This document shows, one piece after another, positions 24,230-32,203 of a DNA stretch of 37,479 nucleotides. The stretch lies in the NCBI GenBank assembly GCA_003697015.1, contig RFGL01000045.1:1-37479 (forward strand), read 5' to 3'. Numbering within the stretch: position 1 is the stretch's first letter; the number at the start of each line of letters is the position of its first letter. The stretch is from Acidobacteriota bacterium (lineage in GTDB: Bacteria; Acidobacteriota; Thermoanaerobaculia; Multivoradales; J023). The translations under genes were made by a program, and so were the position numbers. Below the pieces are notes generated by a model. It was not told where the DNA came from. It did not search any database and saw only the letters and a program-made list of their open reading frames with translations.

Positions 24230-25480
24230 ATGAAGCACCTGATCATCCTCGGCGCCGGCACCGGCGGCACCGTCGTCGCCAATCGCCTGCGCCGCCAGCT
24301 GCCCCGCGACTGGTCGCTGATCGTGGTCGACCCCGAGCCGCGGCACCTCTACCAGCCCGGCCTCCTCTTCCTGCCCTTCGGCGCGGGCGGCCGAGAACGA
24401 CTGCTCAGGCCGCGCCGGAAGACCCTGGGAGACGGCATCTGCTGGCTGCGCGACGCCGTCGTCCGGGTCGAGCCGGAGAGCCGCCTGGTGGTGCTCGAGG
24501 GGGGCGGGCTCCTGCGTTACGACCTGCTGGTCATCGCCAGCGGCTCACAGCTGCGGCCGCGGGCGACCGCGGGCCTCGTCGGTCCTCACTGGGGCCGTAC
24601 GGTGCACGAGTTCTACACCCTCGCCGGCGCCCGGCGGCTGCGCCAGGCCCTGGCGGGCTTCGACCGCGGTCGCCTGGTGGTGAACGTCGCCGCGCTGCCG
24701 ATCAAGTGCCCGGTGGCGCCGCTCGAATTCCTCTTCCTGGCCGACGCCTTCTTCAGCCGCCGCGGTCTGCGCCATCGCGTCGAGCTCATCTATGCCACCC
24801 CCCAGGCCGGCCCCTTCGCCCAGCCGGTGGCCGCGGCCCTGATCGGCGAGCTCCTCGAGCGCAAAGGCATCCGGCTGGAGACCGGATTCGTTGCCGCCGA
24901 GGTCGACGGCGAGGCGCGGCGGCTGCACGCCGGCGGCCGCGAGCTCGGCTTCGACCTGCTGGTCACCGTCCCCGCGCACGGCGGGGCGCCGTTCATCGAA
25001 GCCTCCGGCCTCGGCGACGAGCGCGCTTTCGTGCCCACCGCCCGGCACACCCTCCTGGCGCGCGGCTTCGACGACGTCTTCGTGCTCGGCGATGCCACCG
25101 ACCTGCCGGTCTCCAAAGCCGGCTCCGTGGCCCATTTCCAGAGCGGGGTGGTGGCCGAGAACGCCCTGCGGGCGATCCGCGGCCGCAGCCTGATCGAAGG
25201 CTTCGACGGCCACGCGAACTGCTTCGTCGAAACCGGCCACGGCCGCGCCTTGCTGATCGACTTCAACTACGACGTCGAGCCCCTGCCCGGTCGCTATCCC
25301 CTGCCCTGGGTCGGGCCCCTGACCCTGCTCGAGGAGAGCCGGCGCAACCACTGGGCCAAGCTCGCCTTTCGCTGGCTCTACTGGCATCTGCTGCTGCCCG
25401 GACGCCCCCTGCCGGTACCCGCTCGCCTATCGATGCGGGGCAAGGAAAGCCTCGGACGCGTCCTCCACGCCAGCACCTGA
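24230..25480 (+). CDS. Sulfide:quinone oxidoreductase-like flavoprotein
   Basis: A 416-residue FAD protein of the SQR/FCC-B group. The FAD site is ILGAGTGGTVVANRLRR (6-22); VIASGSQLRPR (~101-111) and DDVFVLGDATDLPVSKAGSVAH (~281-302) complete the nucleotide-binding pattern. The redox Cys160 lies in P-I-K-C-P-V-A-P-L-E-F, the SQR signature, and Cys331 (HANCFVETG) is placed where the second catalytic Cys is expected. Such enzymes oxidise sulfide to polysulfide or sulfur and pass electrons to quinone at the membrane; C-terminal hydrophobic stretches (LAFRWLYWHLLLPG) could bind the membrane. Which SQR type this is cannot be fixed here. Its last 54 nt overlap the GH2 gene on the other strand. Confidence 0.85.
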   Translation: MKHLIILGAGTGGTVVANRLRRQLPRDWSLIVVDPEPRHLYQPGLLFLPFGAGGRERLLRPRRKTLGDGICWLRDAVVRVEPESRLVVLEGGGLLRYDLLVIASGSQLRPRATAGLVGPHWGRTVHEFYTLAGARRLRQALAGFDRGRLVVNVAALPIKCPVAPLEFLFLADAFFSRRGLRHRVELIYATPQAGPFAQPVAAALIGELLERKGIRLETGFVAAEVDGEARRLHAGGRELGFDLLVTVPAHGGAPFIEASGLGDERAFVPTARHTLLARGFDDVFVLGDATDLPVSKAGSVAHFQSGVVAENALRAIRGRSLIEGFDGHANCFVETGHGRALLIDFNYDVEPLPGRYPLPWVGPLTLLEESRRNHWAKLAFRWLYWHLLLPGRPLPVPARLSMRGKESLGRVLHAST

Positions 25481-28306
25481 GCCCGGCGGCGGCTGGACGT
25501 AGAACCACACCGTGCCGCGGTAACGCCCGGCGGCGGGCGGCGTGCGGCTCTGCGGGCCGAGATCGGCCGGGGGATGGAATTTGGTGCCGATCGCCGGGAT
25601 GGCGTTGAGCAGCGACAGGCCGGCGGCGGGCAGCTCGGCGACGGCGTTTCTCGGCCGCTCGGGAAAGCGTGGCCGGAGCAGGCCGAGGTAGAGGTCGTCC
25701 GCCTCCAGGGCGAGCAGCAGGCGGCCGCCGTCGGCCAGCTCCAGCTCCGCCCAGTCGACGCCGGCATAGAAGCCCTTGAATTCCGGATACTGCCAGTCGA
25801 CGCCGGTGACGGCGTCGTTGTAGCGCCGCTGCCACAGACCGAGGCGGCCGCCGCGCCGGCGGTTGCGCCACGTCCGCCCCGGCCCCTCCCCCAGCCAGCG
25901 CATGGCGGCGACGGCGTCCGGCGGCAGGTCGAAGCCGACGCCGGCGTAGGGCTGGCGGGGTGCGGCGCGGTACTGGTAGCTGAGACGCAACCAACCGGAG
26001 GCGTCGAGGCGCCACTCGACGATCTCCAGCCGGCCGTCGAAGCGCGCGGCGAAGACCTGCGCTCCGCCCGCGGCGTAGAGACGCCCGGCGCGCAGCCGCC
26101 CGCGGTGACCGGCGAGCAGACGCGGGCCGCGGGCGATGGGCAGCCGGCGGCCGCCGAGGGCGAGGGAGACGAGCTCGCCGGTGGCGCGCTCGATCCCCGC
26201 CGCCAACTCCCCGGCGCGCAGGGTGATCACCTCGCCGTCGGCAGCGGAGGTCGCCACCGGGCGGGCCGCGGCGCGCGCTCGGGCGACCTTGCGCCGCACC
26301 CGCAGCGCCCGCCGCTCCCGGGGCACCACCCAGCGCATGCGCTCGTCGCCGGCGGCGTCGACCACCGCCAGCTCGAGGGCGTCCGGCGGCGCGCCCGGCG
26401 GCGACGGCGGCAACGGCAGCTCGGCCCGAGCGCCCGGCGGTGCGCCCGGCGCCGGCGTCTCCCCCGCCGCCAGCGTCACCACCGCGCCGCCGCCGGGAGG
26501 CGGCAGGGCGAGCCAGCGCCAGCGCAGGCGACAGCTCGACAGGTCGCGGTGATCGAAGCGGTTCTCCAGGGTGAGCGCGACGCCGGCGGGGGGCAGGAAG
26601 CGGTCGAGGAGCATCACCGGCGCGAAGACGTCGCGCAGGGCGTAGAAGCTCACCTCGCGCTGGCGGTAGGGCCCGACGACGCCGTCGGCGCCGTAGTTGC
26701 CGAAGGTGTCGAGGCGGCCGTCCTGATCCGTCCGTACCACCCCCTCGTCGAGCAGCGCCCAGAGAAAGGCGCCGGCGCCGTGCGGCGAATGGCGGATCAG
26801 CTGCCAGTAGTCTTCCAGACCGGCTCCCATGCCGCCGTCGTAGAGTCCGTGCAGCATCTCGGTGGGCATCACCAGCGGCCGCGGCAGGCCGCGCCAGCGC
26901 TGCCACCACGAGCCGGGGCCGAGGGCCGCCGCCAGTTCGTCCCAGGTCGGGTAGTGGGTGGCGTCGAAGCCGCCGAAGACCGCGTCCGGATGGAGCACCG
27001 GCCGCCGCTGCGGGTCGTGGCGGCGGAAGTCGTCGTCGAGCGCGGGATTCCAGCCGCCCTCGTTGCCGTTGGCCCACAGGATCACCGACGGATGATTGCG
27101 GTCGCGCTCGACCATCGCCTCCACCAGCGGCCGGCCGACCGCGACGTCGTAGGCATCCTTCCACCCCGGCAGCTCGGCGACCACGTAGAGGCCGAGCTCG
27201 TCGCAGGCGTCGAGGAAGGAACGGTCGGGTGGGTAGTGGGAGGTGCGTACCGCGTTCAGGTTCATCGCCCGCATCAGCTCGACGTCGCGGCGGTCGATGG
27301 CGGCCGAGAGGGTGCGGCCGGAGTCGGGCCAGAAGGCGTGGCGGTTGATGCCCTTGAGCAGCACCCGCCGGCCGTTGACGTAGAGCCCGCCGGGCCGCAC
27401 CTCGACGGTGCGGAAGCCGAAGGTCTCGCGGCGGCGGTGGAGCACCTCGCCGCCGCGCTCGAGGCTGAGCTCGAGGCGGTAGAGCTGCGGGTCTTCGGCG
27501 CTCCACGGCCGGATGCCGTCAAACCGCCCGCGCAGCTCGGCGGCCGGCCGATCCCCGGCCGCCGACAGGGTGCCGGCGAGGGGCGATCCGACCGCCTTGC
27601 CGGCGGAATCCACCACCCGGGCGACCACCCGATCCCCCGCCGCCGCACCGCGCGCCGCCAGCGCCACCACCAGACCGCCGTCGGCGCGGGCGTCGATCGC
27701 CGGCGGCTCGAGGGATGCCGGCGGATGGGCGAGGAGGTAGACCGGGCGGTAGATGCCGCCAAAGAGCCAGTAGTCGGCATCGCGCTCGGCGCGATTGACC
27801 GAATCGTCGGCGGACGCCTCCCACACCCGCACCTGCAGCAGGTTGTCGCCGCCGTAGCGCAGGAGGGAACCGACGTCGAAGGCGAAGGGCATGAAGCCCC
27901 CCTGGTGGCGGGGACCGGCGGCACGGCCGTTGATCTCCACCTCGGCGTCGGTCATCACCCCCTCGAACCACAGCTCGATCCGCCGCCCGCGCCATCTCTC
28001 CGGCACGGTGAAGCGGAGGCGGTAGCGCCCCTCGTCCGGTCGCTTGGCCGCCTCCTGGTCGCCGTAGTCGTAGTGACCGAAGCCCTCCAGCTCCCACTGC
28101 GACGGCACCGCGATGGTGGTCCAGGCGCCGCAGCCGCGGCCGGCGTCGCAGCGGAATTCCCAGCGCCGTACGTCGCCGTGCCCGCGGCCGGAGAGGTCGA
28201 GGCGCTCGCTCTCCTGAGCGACGGCACCCGCCGGCCCCACCAGCAGCAGAGCGGCGGCGAGAAGCCGCCGCCAGCGACGGGAGTCGATCGTCGGCCGCAC
28301 GTCCAC
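25427..28306 (-). CDS. Exported GH2-family beta-glycosidase (beta-galactosidase-like)
   Basis: A 959-residue glycoside hydrolase family 2 enzyme with a signal peptide (LLAAALLLVGPAGAVA). The domain order is sugar-binding jelly roll (about 45-205), immunoglobulin-like domain (~210-310), TIM barrel (~315-590), then a beta-rich C-terminal half like the beta-galactosidase small-chain region. The acid/base is Glu416 (ILWANGNEGGW) and the nucleophile Glu483 (MPTEMLHG); RTSHYPP and the GINRHAFWPD segment are family marks. It should cleave beta-linked sugars outside the cytoplasm. The GTG start follows TAGGAT by 6 nt. The 3' end overlaps the SQR-like gene by 54 nt tail to tail. An Arg/Pro-rich linker (~630-690) separates the halves. 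Confidence 0.92.
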   Translation of the reverse strand: MDVRPTIDSRRWRRLLAAALLLVGPAGAVAQESERLDLSGRGHGDVRRWEFRCDAGRGCGAWTTIAVPSQWELEGFGHYDYGDQEAAKRPDEGRYRLRFTVPERWRGRRIELWFEGVMTDAEVEINGRAAGPRHQGGFMPFAFDVGSLLRYGGDNLLQVRVWEASADDSVNRAERDADYWLFGGIYRPVYLLAHPPASLEPPAIDARADGGLVVALAARGAAAGDRVVARVVDSAGKAVGSPLAGTLSAAGDRPAAELRGRFDGIRPWSAEDPQLYRLELSLERGGEVLHRRRETFGFRTVEVRPGGLYVNGRRVLLKGINRHAFWPDSGRTLSAAIDRRDVELMRAMNLNAVRTSHYPPDRSFLDACDELGLYVVAELPGWKDAYDVAVGRPLVEAMVERDRNHPSVILWANGNEGGWNPALDDDFRRHDPQRRPVLHPDAVFGGFDATHYPTWDELAAALGPGSWWQRWRGLPRPLVMPTEMLHGLYDGGMGAGLEDYWQLIRHSPHGAGAFLWALLDEGVVRTDQDGRLDTFGNYGADGVVGPYRQREVSFYALRDVFAPVMLLDRFLPPAGVALTLENRFDHRDLSSCRLRWRWLALPPPGGGAVVTLAAGETPAPGAPPGARAELPLPPSPPGAPPDALELAVVDAAGDERMRWVVPRERRALRVRRKVARARAAARPVATSAADGEVITLRAGELAAGIERATGELVSLALGGRRLPIARGPRLLAGHRGRLRAGRLYAAGGAQVFAARFDGRLEIVEWRLDASGWLRLSYQYRAAPRQPYAGVGFDLPPDAVAAMRWLGEGPGRTWRNRRRGGRLGLWQRRYNDAVTGVDWQYPEFKGFYAGVDWAELELADGGRLLLALEADDLYLGLLRPRFPERPRNAVAELPAAGLSLLNAIPAIGTKFHPPADLGPQSRTPPAAGRYRGTVWFYVQPPPGSGAGVEDASEAFLAPHR

Positions 28307-28312
28307 CGGCGG

Positions 28313-28318
28313 ATCCTA
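28313..28318 (-). promoter_or_regulatory. Putative -10 element (or ribosome-binding site) of GH2 gene
   Basis: TAGGAT on the minus strand, 6 nt before the GTG. It may be a -10 for a leaderless mRNA, or its AGGA may serve as a ribosome-binding site; the sequence alone cannot decide. Confidence 0.3.
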
Positions 28319-28413
28319 CCGCGCCGCAGGACGCTTCGCCGGCCGCTTGTGCTAGCGTCGGCAGACGAGCAGCAAAGCGCCGCTCCGTTTGTGTCGAGGA
28401 GGAACGTGCCCCC

Positions 28414-28441
28414 GCCGGGAGGGCGCCTGCGCTCTCCCGGC
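28414..28441 (+). promoter_or_regulatory. Hairpin upstream of RibD_C-like gene
   Basis: GCCGGGAG and CTCCCGGC form an 8-bp stem around a 12-nt loop, 17 nt before the TTG start. It could mask or shape the 5' leader; no known riboswitch is recognised. Confidence 0.35.
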
Positions 28442-28458
28442 ACAGCCGTCGAGCCGTC

Positions 28459-29244
28459 TTGATCGCCGACCACGAGATCCGTGCTGTCACCAACGCCACC
28501 GGCGTCGCGGCGGCGGTGGAACGCATCTACGGCGCGCCGCTCGAGGCGATGCGCGGCGTGCTCCACGTCACCGCCGTATGGCGCGATCCCGGCGGCACCC
28601 TGATCACCCTCAACGTCAACGATCAGACGCCGCGCTGCGACCACGACGCCTTCGCCCTCGGCGTCGCCCGCGCGCGCGCCGACGCCATCGTCACCACCGG
28701 CCGCGTGCTGCGGGCCGAGCCCGCCCTGAGCCACGCGCTGCCCGGCCCGGCGAAGCTGCCCGCAGCGCTCGCCGATTGGCGGCGCAGCCTGGGCAAACGC
28801 AAGCCGCCGCTGAGCGTCATCCTCACCCGCAGCGGCGACGTCGATTTCGACCACCCCCTCTTCGGCGGCGGCCACCGGGCGGTGCTCTACACCTCCGAGG
28901 AGACGGCGGAGCGCCTGCGCTCCCGGGCCGCCGAGCGCGGCGTCGGCGTCATCGCCGACCGCTCCCCCAGCCTGCGCCAGGCGATCGCCCGCCTCGAGGG
29001 CCAGGGGATCGACGGCGTCGCCATCGAGGCCGGCCCGTCCACCGCCCGCACCCTCTACCAGGCGCCCCTGGCGGTCGACGAGCTCATGCTGTCGATCTTC
29101 GAGGCCCCCGACCTCGCCCCCGAAGTTCGCGGCGGCGCCCTCGGCACCGAGGCCATGCTCGACGCCCACCTGCCCCACCGCAGCCCGCCCTACGCCGTCG
29201 CCACCCGCGACGGCAACTGGAGCTTCTCCCGCCGCCTGCGGTGA
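28459..29244 (+). CDS. RibD_C/dihydrofolate reductase-like protein
   Basis: A 261-residue protein resembling the C-terminal reductase domain of RibD (pyrimidine reductase) and the dihydrofolate-reductase superfamily. Supporting segments are ADAIVTTGRVLRAEPAL (~76-92), the strand PLSVILTRSGDVDF, and IDGVAIEAGPSTARTLY, which corresponds to the E-G-G-P-x-x-N/A NADPH motif. It lacks a deaminase domain, so it need not work in riboflavin synthesis. The TTG at 28459 is the only ordinary start codon near the domain in this frame, although the frame is open further upstream; no good Shine-Dalgarno is seen. Confidence 0.7.
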   Translation: MIADHEIRAVTNATGVAAAVERIYGAPLEAMRGVLHVTAVWRDPGGTLITLNVNDQTPRCDHDAFALGVARARADAIVTTGRVLRAEPALSHALPGPAKLPAALADWRRSLGKRKPPLSVILTRSGDVDFDHPLFGGGHRAVLYTSEETAERLRSRAAERGVGVIADRSPSLRQAIARLEGQGIDGVAIEAGPSTARTLYQAPLAVDELMLSIFEAPDLAPEVRGGALGTEAMLDAHLPHRSPPYAVATRDGNWSFSRRLR

Positions 29245-29332
29245 TCGAGCGCCATCGATACCGCAGGGAGGCCCCGGGCGGCGTGGCCCGGTGCGCCGGC
29301 GGGTTCTGGCGCAGGTTCCGATCGGCCCGCCG

Positions 29333-29584
29333 TCATCCCGGCGGGCGGCCGCTGCCGCCGGGGTCGAAGTAGCTCATCTCGGAATCGGGGAAGACCTCGC
29401 GCACGAGCTCCTCGTCGCGGGTCCGGTCGGGCAGGTCGTCGGGGCCTTCGACCGCCAGCACCTGCTCGTCCTCCCCCAGGGGGATGGGCTCGGCGTCGTC
29501 GGATGGCCGGCAGCCCCAGTCCGCCAGGCGGGCGTCCAGGTCCTGCCGGTCGACGTCGCGGCGGAGGGTCAGGAGCCAGCGCAT
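29333..29584 (-). CDS. Small acidic propeptide-like partner of the subtilase
   Basis: An 83-residue acidic protein. Its second half (Q-V-L-A-V-E-G ... V-F-P-D-S-E-M-S-Y-F) parallels the end of the propeptide-like region in the adjacent subtilase (T-V-V-S-C-E-V ... V-W-P-N-S-E-M-A-F-F): both show a strand, a ~20-residue helix and the shared (P)-(D/N)-S-E-M-(S/A)-(Y/F)-F motif. It lies 26 nt downstream of the protease gene on the same strand. Protease propeptides act as folding chaperones and tight inhibitors, so this may be a separate immunity or inhibitor protein. That role is inferred; it may instead serve another, unseen protease. Confidence 0.65.
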   Translation of the reverse strand: MRWLLTLRRDVDRQDLDARLADWGCRPSDDAEPIPLGEDEQVLAVEGPDDLPDRTRDEELVREVFPDSEMSYFDPGGSGRPPG

Positions 29585-29610
29585 GGCATCGGCGGGGGGC
29601 GGCTGCGGGC

Positions 29611-30969
29611 TCAGCTCCGCATCAGGTTGTAGGAGGCGGCGGCGTTGATCACGCCGTGGCCGGTCTCGGCGTCCCATCCCGGCTGGCCGAGGTCGATGGC
29701 GCCGGCGATCAGGGCGGTGCGCACCTGCTCCGGGGTGAGATCGGGCACCGCCGACAGCAGCAGGGCGGCGACGCCGGCGGCGATCGGGCAGGCGGTGGAG
29801 GTGCCGCTGTCGAAACGCGACTCGTCGCCGCCGGCGGGGCGGCCGGGGCCGAAATTGGCATAGACGTGGCTGTAGGCGGCGACGTCGGGCTTCTCTTCGG
29901 CGAAGCGGCCGGGGCCTTGGGCGGAATAGCCGAGGCGCTGGTGGTGGCGGTTGACCGCCGCGACGGTGATCACTTCGGCCAGGCTGTTCGACGCCACGAT
30001 CGACTTGCCCGGCCCGATCGCCGAAGCATGGCAGCCCTGGGCCGGACAGTCGCTGCCGCAGTTGCCGGCGGCGAAGAAGGCCGTCGCCCCCGACGCCACC
30101 ACCTCGCGAACCTTGCGGTTGACCGGATGATCGACGTTCCACGCCTCGTGATTGGGCTGCGAGCTCTGCGGCGGCACGAAGGTGAAGCCGTAGCTCGAAT
30201 TGGTGACGTGGGGGGTGCCGTCGCGGCGGCGCTGGTCGAGGATGGCCTGGAACATCTGCAACGCGCCGCCGGAGCTCGGCAGGCCGAGGAAGGGATAGTC
30301 GTAGAGCCGCGCCGCCGGCGCCGCCACCAGCACGTTGGCCGCCGACATCGAGCCGTGGGTCTGGATCGACGCGGTGCCGGGCTGGCGCGAACCGGCGCGC
30401 GCGAAGCCGCCCACCACGGGGTAGACGGTGCCGTCGATCCCCTGGTCGATCACCCCGACGATGACGTTCTGGCCGCGAAATCCGTCGTTCCACACCGCCT
30501 CGACGCCGAGCATGGTGCGGATCTGGGCGATGGTCGACGGCGCCAGGTAGGGCCGGCAGTCGAGGCCGCCGCTGGAGCGCGCCAGGTCGAAGGGGTGCTC
30601 GTCGGGGAAGAAGGCCATCTCCGAGTTGGGCCACACCGTGACCCCGGGCTGCGCCGCCAGCTTGTCGAGCTTGCTGCGGTCGACCTCGCACGACACCACC
30701 GTGGTCGCCGACGGCGCGTCGTCGCTCTCCACCTCGGCGGCGAAGGCGGCGAAGCCCTCCTCGTCCTCGGCCCCCGCCACCACCTCGGGGGCGAACATCG
30801 GCACCGGCGCGACGTCGTCCAGCACCTCGAGGCCGAGCTTGGCGAGCTTGGCGAGCAACTTCTCGCCGTGGCGTACGGCGTCGTCCTCCGACTCCATCAA
30901 CGAGGCCGAGACGGCGAAGGCCTCCGGCTGGCTCTCCTCGACTTCAACCAACACCTTGACTTTGGCCAT
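29611..30969 (-). CDS. Subtilisin-like serine protease (S8) without signal peptide
   Basis: A 452-residue S8 peptidase. The catalytic triad is intact: Asp175 (GVIDQGIDG), His205 (QTHGSMSAANVL) and Ser391 (DSGTSTACPIAAG), with oxyanion Asn303 (FFAAGNCG). The first ~125 residues look like a propeptide (MAKVKVLVEVEES..., ending WPNSEMAFFPD). No signal peptide is seen, so it is probably cytoplasmic or exported by a non-Sec route. Extra cysteines (C304, C308, C313) cluster near the oxyanion site. A GGGAG precedes the ATG, and a TACAAT hexamer lies 40 nt upstream. It is co-oriented with the small propeptide-like gene, which suggests a protease-inhibitor pair. Confidence 0.93.
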   Translation of the reverse strand: MAKVKVLVEVEESQPEAFAVSASLMESEDDAVRHGEKLLAKLAKLGLEVLDDVAPVPMFAPEVVAGAEDEEGFAAFAAEVESDDAPSATTVVSCEVDRSKLDKLAAQPGVTVWPNSEMAFFPDEHPFDLARSSGGLDCRPYLAPSTIAQIRTMLGVEAVWNDGFRGQNVIVGVIDQGIDGTVYPVVGGFARAGSRQPGTASIQTHGSMSAANVLVAAPAARLYDYPFLGLPSSGGALQMFQAILDQRRRDGTPHVTNSSYGFTFVPPQSSQPNHEAWNVDHPVNRKVREVVASGATAFFAAGNCGSDCPAQGCHASAIGPGKSIVASNSLAEVITVAAVNRHHQRLGYSAQGPGRFAEEKPDVAAYSHVYANFGPGRPAGGDESRFDSGTSTACPIAAGVAALLLSAVPDLTPEQVRTALIAGAIDLGQPGWDAETGHGVINAAASYNLMRS

Positions 30970-31008
30970 CGCAGGTCTCCCGCAGATTCGACTGGCTGAG
31001 CTACGGTC

Positions 31009-31014
31009 ATTGTA
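31009..31014 (-). promoter_or_regulatory. Putative -10 element of subtilase gene
   Basis: TACAAT on the minus strand, 39 nt upstream of the ATG at 30969. The divergent gene at 31102 has its own TAAACT (31069-31074) on the plus strand, so this gap probably holds two divergent promoters. Confidence 0.4.
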
Positions 31015-31068
31015 GCACCGCCGGCCCGCCGCCGTCGCCGGCCCGAAGACGCCGCCGGCGACGTGGTG

Positions 31069-31074
31069 TAAACT
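31069..31074 (+). promoter_or_regulatory. Putative -10 element of the 31102 gene
   Basis: TAAACT, 27 nt before the GTG at 31102; the leader between them contains GGAGG. No clear -35 is seen. Confidence 0.35.
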
Positions 31075-31101
31075 AGGCTCTCCATCGTATCCGGAGGTGG
31101 C

Positions 31102-32187
31102 GTGCGTAGCATCCGATCCAGGACCAGGACGCGCCCCCAGCAGGTGATCCACCTCGCCTCCCGAGACCTCGCACTGCCCGAGGGGGTGACCGTGGCCGAG
31201 TGGGCCCTCGAGCGCCTGCGCGATCAGAATCCGCGAATCCGTGCCTTCCTGGGCTGCATCCGCCTGCTCGGCGAGGTGCTGGAGAGCAACTACGCCATCC
31301 TCCACTGCTCCCCCGACCGGCTGCGCGAGATCTGGCGCCGGGTACGGCGGGTGGCGCACCTGATGCGCACCGAGCTCGAGCCCCTGCTCGCCCGCCGCTC
31401 CCTCATCCCGCGGCTGGACGAGGCGGTCAAGAGCGCCCACGACGCCCTCCTCATGCTCGACCGCGCGGTGCTCGCCGATCTCGATCGCTTCCCCGAGACC
31501 GTGACCTACGATCAGCTGGTACCGGTGCGGAAGCTCCTCTGCGTGTCGATCGGCCAGCTGCACGCCTTCCTCCAGGACGCCTTCGGCGAGATCATGGCCA
31601 GCGACCCGCGCAGCGTCCACGACGCCGACTACTACCTGTCGCGGCGCTTTCCCCAGGACATCGACGAGGCGGAGTGGCTCTACGCCACGGTCGACAAGCT
31701 GGCGGCCTATCTGGTCACCCTCGAGGCGCAGCGCCTGGCCCTGCTGGTACCGCTGGTCGAGCACCTGGTGGATCGACGGTGGATCCCCGAGGGCGAGCCC
31801 TGGGAGTCGGCCAAGACCTTTCTCGACGAGCTCATTGGCGGCCTGACGCCGCGGCTCAAGGAGGTGCTCGCCCTGCGCGGCATCCGCTTCAACGAGATGG
31901 AGATCCTCGACCGCTATGCGGTCGAGATCCCGACCCTCTGCCGGCTGATCGTCGAGGTGCACGAGCAGGCGCGAGCACTGGAGCTGAGCGGCGCCGATGC
32001 CGAGCCGCAGCGGGCGCGGGCGCTCGCCGGCCGGCTGTCGGCCCTGATCGGCGAGGTCGACACCCATCTGCGCGATCTGATCGCCTTCGTCCCGCTGTGG
32101 ATCGACAGCATCACCAAGCGGCGGGCGTTGCTCCTGCGCCGCAGCCGCGACGACGACGAGGCACCGCCGGCCGTCGCCAGCGCCTGA
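31102..32187 (+). CDS. Helical cytoplasmic protein of unknown function
   Basis: A 361-residue protein predicted to be almost wholly alpha-helical; I do not recognise the family. It is rich in Leu, Arg, Glu and Asp with long amphipathic helices and no signal peptide, membrane segment or catalytic motif. The GTG start is preceded by GGAGG at 4-nt spacing. It is divergent from the subtilase gene and 16 nt upstream of the zinc-ribbon membrane protein, so these two are probably co-transcribed. Confidence 0.7.
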   Translation: MRSIRSRTRTRPQQVIHLASRDLALPEGVTVAEWALERLRDQNPRIRAFLGCIRLLGEVLESNYAILHCSPDRLREIWRRVRRVAHLMRTELEPLLARRSLIPRLDEAVKSAHDALLMLDRAVLADLDRFPETVTYDQLVPVRKLLCVSIGQLHAFLQDAFGEIMASDPRSVHDADYYLSRRFPQDIDEAEWLYATVDKLAAYLVTLEAQRLALLVPLVEHLVDRRWIPEGEPWESAKTFLDELIGGLTPRLKEVLALRGIRFNEMEILDRYAVEIPTLCRLIVEVHEQARALELSGADAEPQRARALAGRLSALIGEVDTHLRDLIAFVPLWIDSITKRRALLLRRSRDDDEAPPAVASA

Positions 32188-32203
32188 CCGCCCACCCCCC
32201 GAG

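Noticed and set aside
25574-28462. A 960-codon plus-strand frame antisense to the GH2 gene
   Set aside because: No domain is visible, and the minus-strand frame carries intact catalytic residues of GH2.
28459-29244. A riboflavin biosynthesis locus
   Set aside because: Only an isolated RibD_C-like domain is present. No deaminase domain, ribE, ribB/A or ribH gene lies nearby, and no FMN riboswitch was recognised in the leader.
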